45,508 bases of DNA, from NCBI GenBank assembly GCA_026388665.1, contig JAPLJJ010000011.1:1-45508 (forward strand), read 5' to 3'. The notes below the pieces were generated by a model. The model saw only the letters and a program-made list of their open reading frames with translations. It had not been told where the DNA came from and searched no databases. The DNA comes from Deltaproteobacteria bacterium (lineage in GTDB: Bacteria; Desulfobacterota; Desulfomonilia; Desulfomonilales; Desulfomonilaceae). Both the position numbers and the translations under genes were made by a program. Positions 18,756 through 26,300 of the stretch are shown here, piece by piece (within the stretch, counting starts at the first letter, position 1; each line of letters opens with the position of its first letter).

Positions 18756-19781
18756 TCAACGATTCACGTTAGGCAAGAGGTATCCTGACTCCTGAAGTTT
18801 TTGCAATAGGACACGCCCGGAACTGGAAGGGACCGCTATCGAATGGTTCTCAAGACGCCCGTTTGGTTTCGCAGGGAAGATTCCGGAATTCAGCTTAATT
18901 TTTGGATTGAGTTCAAGGATTAGTCTGGGCGAAACATTCACGAATTTGGCGATCTCTGCCACTGGAAGATCTTTGGCCAGTTGAATGCTTGTAAGGTTGT
19001 CATATGTCACAGGCGCCGGATCTGATATTTTTAATCCATACACGGAACGGTGGGTTCCAATTATTTTGAATGCGGCCCATCTGGAAAACATATCTTCAAT
19101 ATTGTCAGGTAGAGGAATATCCCACACACTTGATGAATTCCACTTTTCGATCAAATCCTTTGCGGTCTTGGCAGACAGAACATATGCAACTGAGGACATC
19201 AGCCAGCCTGCGCCCAAATCCTGTTTAAGATTTTTTATGCGATACGAAAAACAAAGTGTGGCCAAATTAATATCCAGTCTATCGTCTCGCCAAGTGTCAT
19301 CATGCATTTCCACTCCTTCAGCGGAACTGCACGGCCGATCTAGCGCCCAGCTCCCAGCAGGCGAGAGACGCGAGTTCGATGACCGACTAATTCCGGACAG
19401 GACAGGCGATAGCCAGGTAAAATCCTTGGGTATCCCCTGCTTGGAGAATGCTTCATCGAATATCCACGAATACCTCCGCTTTTCGTTCAACCATTCCGCC
19501 AAGACGCTACGAGCATCGAATAGTAGAAAATTGATTTGGAATTCAATACGCGCCTTAACATCGGGCCGTGTTATTGGAACCACTTCTCCTGCCAGTTCCA
19601 ATCCACCTGTGAGCACAGAATCAGGTATATAAAAATAGGGGCAACTGGCGTTTGAAGGATTCGTCTTGGCGCCGGAGACCGATGCGGCATAGCACTGACA
19701 GCACATCAGCAACGCCAATGTGATATGGAGTATGTAAGCGAGATAGCTGTTTGTTACGCGTTTACGCCTCAAAATAGGCAT
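18756..19781 (-). CDS. MltD-like lytic transglycosylase-fold protein with degenerate active site
   Basis: Signal peptide; collinear with E. coli MltD from the goose-type lysozyme fold to the first LysM-like segment (IPKDFTWLSPVLSGISRSSNSRLSPAGSWAL..., SSVWDIPLPDNIEDMFSRWAAFKIIGTHRSVYGLKI, AKDLPVAEIAKFVNVSPRLILELNP). Confidence 0.75.
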   Translation of the reverse strand: MPILRRKRVTNSYLAYILHITLALLMCCQCYAASVSGAKTNPSNASCPYFYIPDSVLTGGLELAGEVVPITRPDVKARIEFQINFLLFDARSVLAEWLNEKRRYSWIFDEAFSKQGIPKDFTWLSPVLSGISRSSNSRLSPAGSWALDRPCSSAEGVEMHDDTWRDDRLDINLATLCFSYRIKNLKQDLGAGWLMSSVAYVLSAKTAKDLIEKWNSSSVWDIPLPDNIEDMFSRWAAFKIIGTHRSVYGLKISDPAPVTYDNLTSIQLAKDLPVAEIAKFVNVSPRLILELNPKIKLNSGIFPAKPNGRLENHSIAVPSSSGRVLLQKLQESGYLLPNVNR

Positions 19782-19784
19782 GAT

Positions 19785-21524
19785 CTATTGTTTTGGCAAT
19801 GATTCAGGTGTCCCTAGTTTGCGTAGTTTTTCCTGAACTAAAACATTGTACGGGTTAATGGATAACGACCGCTGGTAGGCTTGCCGGGCTTCATCCGGAC
19901 GGTTTCTGGCAACCAGAACGTCACCAAGATGCTCAGCTATAATGGGATCATTCTTCACCTTCTGGCTCGCCTTTTCCAGATACTTGAACGCCTCATCAAC
20001 CTTGCCTGCCTTGAATAAGACCCACGCTAAGGAATCCGCTATGTAGCCATCATCGGGTTTTATTTCAAGAGCTTTTCGGACAAGTTTTTCCGCTCGATCT
20101 ATATCCTTACCCATTATTGCAAGCGTATATCCGATAAAATTCATCGCGCTTGGGTCGTCAGGCTTATCCTCGAGTATCTTTTCCATTGTCGAAAGGCTGA
20201 ACGAACGCATTCCACTCTTCTCAAAAGAGTTCCCGAGTGAGTACATGAGTTTCACATTGTCCGGCGCTATTTCGAGCGCTTTCTTATATTCTATTATAGA
20301 CTCGTTATACCGGTATAACTCTTCAAGAATCGACCCCTTGATATGATAGATATCAGCGTCCCGAGGCTCCTCATCAATCGCTTCATTGATATACTTAAGA
20401 GCTTTAGTAAAATCCTTAATGTTAAGAAACATTAGAGTGAGAACAATCCTTGAGTTGACAAAAGACGGCTGTCCTTTTTGAATCTGAACGAATTCTCTTT
20501 CCGCCTCTTCCGGTTTGCCTTGCTCCCTCAAAACACGGCCCAAGTGGAATCTAACCTGATCCCAACCTGGTTTACTCTGTAAGATTTTGTCAAATAGCTC
20601 TCTAGCTTTGTCAAACTGTTTTTGTTCAGCTAGAAGCAACGCCATTTTTATCTGAATTCCAAGATTGGACGGCGCCAACTTAGATAATTCTTCGAGGGTC
20701 TGATAGGACTCACCAAATTTTTTCTGGCTGGCCAGGACCTGTGCCAGGTTCAACCTTGCAGCCAAATTAAATGGATCAAGGGTTAACGCTTGCCTGTAAT
20801 GCTCCTCAGCTTTGGGGAATTGTTTTTGGATCACATATATTCCGCCCAGTTCAACATGAGCTTGAGAGGCGCTTTCTCCCCGTCTTTCAAGAAGGCTCTT
20901 GAAAATCTCAATTGCCTTGTCATACTGCTCATCTTCGATATAAACCTTACCCAGATAAAAATATCCCTCTTTCTCATCTGGAAACCGCTCTATCATAAGG
21001 CTAAAAGTCTTCTCCGACTCCTTCAGCAGCCTGTGAGACGCCTGTAGAGAACCCAGGAATATATAGAGGTCCCTATCGTCAGGCTTAAGATCCAGTGCTC
21101 GGTTATAAGCTTCGATGGCCTTGTTCGAGTCCCCGGTGACAGTATAGATCTTTCCCAATATTGTGTAAGCCTCTGAAGACTTGGGGTTTAACGTCACCGC
21201 ATTCTTGGCCATGACTATAGCGTCGGCTATCTTACGATTTCTTGCCAGGATGGCCGCGATTCTAGTGTGCAGGTAGTCTGATCCAGGATCCAGGTCAAGC
21301 GCTCGTTTGAAATAATTCAACATGCTTTCGCTGTCGCCTTGGGCTTCTGATTCTTCTCCCAGTAAAAAGAACAGACCGGGGTCCTTTTCCATGTCGGGAG
21401 CGACAACCGTTTTCTTGTGACCTGTATCGTCTACTCCAATTAGGGCAGCGCCTGTTGAGACCAAAACCAACACCAGAAACAGGCTGAGGAAAACACAACA
21501 GGCATGAGGAGTCTTTTTTGTCAT
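19785..21524 (-). CDS. exported TPR-repeat protein
   Basis: Signal peptide followed by many TPR motifs (e.g. AIEAYNRALDLKPDDRDLYIFLG). Confidence 0.88.
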   Translation of the reverse strand: MTKKTPHACCVFLSLFLVLVLVSTGAALIGVDDTGHKKTVVAPDMEKDPGLFFLLGEESEAQGDSESMLNYFKRALDLDPGSDYLHTRIAAILARNRKIADAIVMAKNAVTLNPKSSEAYTILGKIYTVTGDSNKAIEAYNRALDLKPDDRDLYIFLGSLQASHRLLKESEKTFSLMIERFPDEKEGYFYLGKVYIEDEQYDKAIEIFKSLLERRGESASQAHVELGGIYVIQKQFPKAEEHYRQALTLDPFNLAARLNLAQVLASQKKFGESYQTLEELSKLAPSNLGIQIKMALLLAEQKQFDKARELFDKILQSKPGWDQVRFHLGRVLREQGKPEEAEREFVQIQKGQPSFVNSRIVLTLMFLNIKDFTKALKYINEAIDEEPRDADIYHIKGSILEELYRYNESIIEYKKALEIAPDNVKLMYSLGNSFEKSGMRSFSLSTMEKILEDKPDDPSAMNFIGYTLAIMGKDIDRAEKLVRKALEIKPDDGYIADSLAWVLFKAGKVDEAFKYLEKASQKVKNDPIIAEHLGDVLVARNRPDEARQAYQRSLSINPYNVLVQEKLRKLGTPESLPKQ

Positions 21525-21571
21525 TTGTTCCTCGGGCGAAATTAGCGGCTAATACTTACATTCAAGAACAT

Positions 21572-22234
21572 TCATCCGTTGCGTATGTTAGCGATGGCGA
21601 CATCATAAGGCGGCCTTCCAAAAACAGCGCTACCCGCTACAAGAACATTTACCCCAGCTTTAGTCAAGTCAGACGCATTTTGCGGGATTACTCCTCCATC
21701 CACTTCAAGGAGTATGTCATAACCGGATTCATCAATCATTTTTCTAATAGCTCTTATCTTGGGAAACATAGTCGGAATAAAAGACTGGCCACCGAACCCC
21801 GGGTTTACCGTCATGACCATTATAACATCCAACTCAGCAAGCACGTTCTCGATTGCACATACGCTGGTCGACGGATTCAAGGCGACCCCTGCTTTCATCC
21901 CTAACTCCCGAATCTTGACCAGAGTACGATGCAGATGCACACACGCCTCCGGATGCAAACTGAGAATGTCTGCGCCCGCCGCGTGAAAATCTTCCACATA
22001 TCGATCCGGCGACGAAATCATGAGATGCACATCCAGCGGGACATCTGCGCAACGTTTCGCTGCCTCAACCACCAAGGGTCCAATCGTTATGTTTGGAACA
22101 AAGTGTCCATCCATGACATCTATGTGGAGCCAGTCGGCTCCGGCAGCCTGAATAGCTTTGATTTCTTCCCCCAAACGTGAAAAATCGGCCGACAAAATAG
22201 ACGGAGCTATAAGAACGTTCGATTTACAATTCAT
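21572..22234 (-). CDS. rpe: ribulose-phosphate 3-epimerase
   Basis: APSILSADFSRLGEEI, WLHIDVMDGHFVPNITIGP, MTVNPGFGGQSFI, LLEVDGGV. Confidence 0.95.
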   Translation of the reverse strand: MNCKSNVLIAPSILSADFSRLGEEIKAIQAAGADWLHIDVMDGHFVPNITIGPLVVEAAKRCADVPLDVHLMISSPDRYVEDFHAAGADILSLHPEACVHLHRTLVKIRELGMKAGVALNPSTSVCAIENVLAELDVIMVMTVNPGFGGQSFIPTMFPKIRAIRKMIDESGYDILLEVDGGVIPQNASDLTKAGVNVLVAGSAVFGRPPYDVAIANIRNG

Positions 22235-22269
22235 AAAAATCTCCCATAACCAATGACGCGAAGAAAAAG

Positions 22270-23283
22270 CTAAAGCTCGACCCCTTCGATTTCATATCCA
22301 CACTTCGGACACCGGCCTTCCTTGATAGCATATTTCTGAATCGAGTAACCTATTCGATCAATCAACATATAAGAACAACCGGGACAATATGTCTTCTCGC
22401 CGGGTTCCCAAGGTAAATTACCTGTATATACGTAATAAAGACCTTCATCCAGGCCAATCTGGCGAACGTGCCTAAGGGCAGTGGCGTCGGTCGGTGGTAA
22501 ATCAAGTTCTTTATAACGTGGAAAGAATCTGCTCACGTGCCAAGGGGTTTCTCTTCCCAGTTCGTTCTTGATGAAACAAACCATTTCTTTAATCTCCGAC
22601 GTTTCATCATTCATTCCGGGAATAAGTAGTGTAGTCACCTCTAACCAGGCGCCTATTTTTTTAATGTATTTTAATGAATCAAGAACTCCATTGAGACGAG
22701 CCCTGCAATACTGAGTGTAAAACTTGTCGTTAAAAGCCTTGAGATCTACGTTTGCCCCGTCGATAAGGCCCCTCGAATCATCGAGCATTTCTCGACTCAT
22801 ATAACCATTGGTCACAAAGACATTGAGAAGCCCGGCTTTTTTTGCCAGGATCATGGTATCACGAGCCAATTCGTAATAAATGGTGGGTTCAGTGTAGGTG
22901 TAAGCTATGCTTTTGCATCCGCTTTCAACCGCCATATAGACTATCTGTTGCGGGGTGTAGTCTCTTCCGGAAATGTCGCCGGATTCATTAGGAGCTTGCG
23001 ATATTGAGTAATTCTGACAAAAGGTGCATCGGAAATTGCATCCCATCGTGGCTATCGAAAAAGATTTCGTGCCGGGCGCAAAATGAAATAACGGTTTTTT
23101 TTCTATAGGATCAACGTTTGTTGACACCACTTTGTCGTAAACAAGGCTGAACAAGGTCCCGTTCTTATTTTCACGGACCCCGCAAAAGCCGCGCTCTCCG
23201 TCCTCAATTTTACAGTTTTGACGGCACAGTTTGCATCGTACAGCGTTCGTGCCCGTTTTTTCATATAAAGCAGCTTCTATCAT
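22270..23283 (-). CDS. amrS: AmmeMemoRadiSam system radical SAM enzyme (AmrS)
   Basis: CKLCRQNCKI...RGFCGVREN N-terminus, radical SAM CNFRCTFC, C-terminal CX2C pairs. Confidence 0.88.
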   Translation of the reverse strand: MIEAALYEKTGTNAVRCKLCRQNCKIEDGERGFCGVRENKNGTLFSLVYDKVVSTNVDPIEKKPLFHFAPGTKSFSIATMGCNFRCTFCQNYSISQAPNESGDISGRDYTPQQIVYMAVESGCKSIAYTYTEPTIYYELARDTMILAKKAGLLNVFVTNGYMSREMLDDSRGLIDGANVDLKAFNDKFYTQYCRARLNGVLDSLKYIKKIGAWLEVTTLLIPGMNDETSEIKEMVCFIKNELGRETPWHVSRFFPRYKELDLPPTDATALRHVRQIGLDEGLYYVYTGNLPWEPGEKTYCPGCSYMLIDRIGYSIQKYAIKEGRCPKCGYEIEGVEL

Positions 23284-24725
23284 CGTACAAAATCCTCTAA
23301 TCTTTTTGACAATCGAAGGATTAGGTTTTCAAAACCACCGTTTGACATCACTATTATGACATCATCAGGTCGAAGTTCGAGTGTTAGGAAATCAATGATA
23401 GAATTCGCGTCTGGAAAGGCTCGAGCTATTTTGCCTCTTTTTGTAAGTTCGCCCGCAAGCAGGCTTGAACTGAACAGGTCCCCCTCCGGCGCTTTCCAGG
23501 GATCCGGCGGGTCTCGTAGCGCTATTACATCTGCCGGAAGAAAAGATTCAATATAGTTCTCTTGAAATATCGATCTACGACTGGTGTTTGTGCGAGGCTC
23601 AAAAACCGCGATGAGTCTTTGTTCCGGAAATCTGAGACGAAAACCTGCCAGAGTCTCACGAACTTCTGATGGATGGTGCGCAAAGTCATCAATCAAAGTT
23701 ATGCCGGAATTAAGTCTGGTTACTTGTTGTCGTCTGGTGACACCCTTGAAAGATCCCAAAGACATGAAGGCATTCTGAGGCACTACACCGACTTTCGCGA
23801 CCGCAGCGATTGCAGCCAGAGCATTTAGAACGTTGTGCCGTCCTATCACTGGCAGAATCCCTGATGCGATCTCAGTGGCGCCTCTCTTGAAAACCGCGTG
23901 CATCCCAGCTCCGGTATCCCTTGCTTCGGCTATACCCCAAGTCGAATCAGGACGAAATCCGTATGTTTCAGCGTTAGAATGATTCGCTTCAAGAATATCA
24001 CGAATAACGGAGTCGTCATTACAAGCCAGTATTAGTCCGCTGTCCGGGATAAGTCGCAGAAATTTCTCAAATTCACGCCGTATTTGCCCAAGGTCCTGAT
24101 AAATATCAGCGTGATCGAACTCGCAAGATGTTACTATCCCTACAAACGGTTTGTAATGCAGAAATTTGGGCTGTTTGTCAAAAAATGCCGAATCATACTC
24201 GTCTCCTTCGAGCACAAAAAGATTGCTTTGCCCAAATCGAGAACCAGCGTTGAAGTTGATAGGCAACCCACCGATTATAAAACCGGGATCGAGCCCCTGA
24301 TCGTAGAGGATCCAGGAGATCATCGAGCTCAAGGTTGTTTTTCCATGGGATCCCGCGACTACAAGACATAGTTTGTCCGTCAGAAAATATTGCTCAATCG
24401 CGCCAGGCATTGATGTAAAAGGAATTTGAAGATTCAGAGTAGCCCGAGCCTCCGGATTATCCCTCCTTATAACATTCCCGATAACTACGAGATCAGGCCG
24501 CGGGACTAGGTTTGTAGGCGAATAACCCTCGTGGATTTGCACCCCCAACCCAGCAAGATGGTCGCTCATGGGTGGATATACTGCCTGGTCCGAACCTGTG
24601 ACAACACGACCCCGGGACAAAAAAAGGCCAGCCACGCCAGCCATTCCTACACCACAAACACCTATAAGGTGGACGTGACTAGGCTCGTTCGGCAATTGAC
24701 ATTTAAAGTCGGAATGATCAGTCAA
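23280..24725 (-). CDS. mpl: UDP-N-acetylmuramate:L-alanyl-gamma-D-glutamyl-meso-diaminopimelate ligase
   Basis: Mur ligase motifs (HLIGVCGVGMAGVAGLF, VAGSHGKTTLSSMISWIL, LEGDEYDSAFFDKQPKFLHYKP, IDDFAHHPSEVRETL). TTG at 24725 fits a GAAGGA RBS; TTG 24731 is the alternative. Confidence 0.9.
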   Translation of the reverse strand: MTDHSDFKCQLPNEPSHVHLIGVCGVGMAGVAGLFLSRGRVVTGSDQAVYPPMSDHLAGLGVQIHEGYSPTNLVPRPDLVVIGNVIRRDNPEARATLNLQIPFTSMPGAIEQYFLTDKLCLVVAGSHGKTTLSSMISWILYDQGLDPGFIIGGLPINFNAGSRFGQSNLFVLEGDEYDSAFFDKQPKFLHYKPFVGIVTSCEFDHADIYQDLGQIRREFEKFLRLIPDSGLILACNDDSVIRDILEANHSNAETYGFRPDSTWGIAEARDTGAGMHAVFKRGATEIASGILPVIGRHNVLNALAAIAAVAKVGVVPQNAFMSLGSFKGVTRRQQVTRLNSGITLIDDFAHHPSEVRETLAGFRLRFPEQRLIAVFEPRTNTSRRSIFQENYIESFLPADVIALRDPPDPWKAPEGDLFSSSLLAGELTKRGKIARAFPDANSIIDFLTLELRPDDVIIVMSNGGFENLILRLSKRLEDFVR

Positions 24726-24782
24726 ATACAATCCTTCAAATCCGTACTATTCCAAGACCGCACCCCAGGAAAGGTTGAACCC

Positions 24783-24968
24783 TCAACCCTCGGCCGGAGA
24801 GTAATAACACCGCTTGGGCGAAATCACCAGACCCTTCTTTTTCAAAGAATCTATGATCTTGGAAACTTCGTTGGAATCCATGTCGGCTGCTTTCGCTACA
24901 TCACCTGGTCTAATAGGTTTCCCCGCGTTTTTCATCGCCTCAAAAACCGTCTTCTCTTTTTCGTCCAT
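24783..24968 (-). CDS. small winged-helix DNA-binding protein (61 aa)
   Basis: ATG 24968 with GGAGGTGG RBS; GDVAKAADMDSNEVSKIIDSLKKKGLVISPKRCYYSP is wHTH-like. Confidence 0.8.
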   Translation of the reverse strand: MDEKEKTVFEAMKNAGKPIRPGDVAKAADMDSNEVSKIIDSLKKKGLVISPKRCYYSPAEG

Positions 24969-25164
24969 TCGCCCACCTCCAAGATTGTATTTTTGCTCTG
25001 TGTTGTTGCCTTGTATAATCCTCAATTTGCGCTTTAGTTTATGATAACCCATTAACAGAGGCCACAATATAAGTCACTCTGTTTTCTGTTGATCGTTGCG
25101 CTTAGATCTGGCGTCTGGTAAGAACTTCCAATCCATTACAGTTCCAAACGCGAGGAGAAGGGAA

Positions 25165-25731
25165 ATGCTGGAAAAATATAAAAAATTATTGAAAACAAAA
25201 GATGGTGTTTCAATTCTCTTGCGGCCCCTTCAGGCTTCCGACGAGCAACAACTACGATATTTCTTGGCGCGTATTCCGGACCAGGAAAGATGGTTCTTGC
25301 GTGATGACACGGCTGACACTAAGGCTACCACTGAGTGGATTCGCAACCTTGACTACAGCAAAATCGTCCCGTTGGTCGCAGTGAATACCGATGATGGGAC
25401 AATAATCGCAAATATTCAGTTGCATCGACCCGTCGCTGAGTGCCTCAGTCATATCGGCCATGTCCGAATAATGGTAGATCCGGCCTATCGTCGGCAGACA
25501 TTGGGCCCCAAACTCTTACTTAACGCTGTTCAACTGGCAATGGACATGGGTATCGAGAAATTGGCGGCAGAATTAGTGGCAGGCGTCCAGGAACCCGCCA
25601 TAAAGGCCGCTCTGAAACTCGACTTCTTTGAACAGGCGCGACTCAAGGACTATGTGAAGGATCGGGACGGCGCCTATCACGACTTGATAATAATGGTAAA
25701 AACCCTGCAGGGTGATTGGGATGATTTTTGA
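25165..25731 (+). CDS. GNAT family N-acetyltransferase
   Basis: ATG 25165 with GAGGAGAAGG RBS; VSILLRPLQASDEQQL...GHVRIMVDPAYRRQTLGPKLLLNAVQLAMDMGIEKLAAEL. Confidence 0.85.
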   Translation: MLEKYKKLLKTKDGVSILLRPLQASDEQQLRYFLARIPDQERWFLRDDTADTKATTEWIRNLDYSKIVPLVAVNTDDGTIIANIQLHRPVAECLSHIGHVRIMVDPAYRRQTLGPKLLLNAVQLAMDMGIEKLAAELVAGVQEPAIKAALKLDFFEQARLKDYVKDRDGAYHDLIIMVKTLQGDWDDF

Positions 25732-26201
25732 TGGACCAACCATCTCGCGGATTACCCCAGTGGGACTTAGACAAATTGTTGGATGTCGCCAAAGTTGTCA
25801 GGGACAATGCTTCGGTTCCTTTGAGTCGATTCAGAGTCGGCGCCGCTGTCCTGACAAAAGGTGGCGCAATCTTTGAGGGTTGCAACACTGAATGTCTCAT
25901 ACCAGTCCTGGGTGTGTGCGCAGAAAGAAACGCTATCAATCACGCGCTGATTCACGGATACAGCGACTTCCTCGCAGTGGCCGTAGTTTCTGATCTTTAT
26001 GCCCCCCTGTTACCGTGCGGAACGTGCTTGCAATACATGCAAGAGTTCGCCAGGCAAAAATCACGAGACATCCTGATAATAGCTGAAGGCCGATCGGGGG
26101 AAAGGGTTATTACCAGCCTGGATGAACTCTTTAGAGGCGGGTTCCCTCCTGAAACGTCCGTAAAAGATATTCAGGAATCTTTCAGGTGGTCTTCGGATTA
26201 A
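25731..26201 (+). CDS. cdd: cytidine deaminase
   Basis: SRFRVGAAVLTKGGAIFEGCNTE, VCAERNAINHAL, PCGTCLQYMQEF; ATG overlaps upstream TGA. Confidence 0.9.
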   Translation: MDQPSRGLPQWDLDKLLDVAKVVRDNASVPLSRFRVGAAVLTKGGAIFEGCNTECLIPVLGVCAERNAINHALIHGYSDFLAVAVVSDLYAPLLPCGTCLQYMQEFARQKSRDILIIAEGRSGERVITSLDELFRGGFPPETSVKDIQESFRWSSD

Positions 26202-26300
26202 ATTATTCAAACTTTCCGATATGTTAACTTGCCAGGATCCAACTAATAGATTATAATAACTGTAATGAACCCATAGGGCATTGATGACAGTGGAGACAAG

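Noticed and set aside
18985-19632. 215-aa plus-strand ORF antisense to the MltD-like gene
   Set aside because: Minus-strand frame has signal peptide and MltD collinearity; the antisense product shows no recognisable domain.
26202-26300. Possible cobalamin riboswitch before the B12-dependent nrdJ
   Set aside because: The interval is under 100 nt and lacks a recognisable B12-box; too short for a cobalamin riboswitch.
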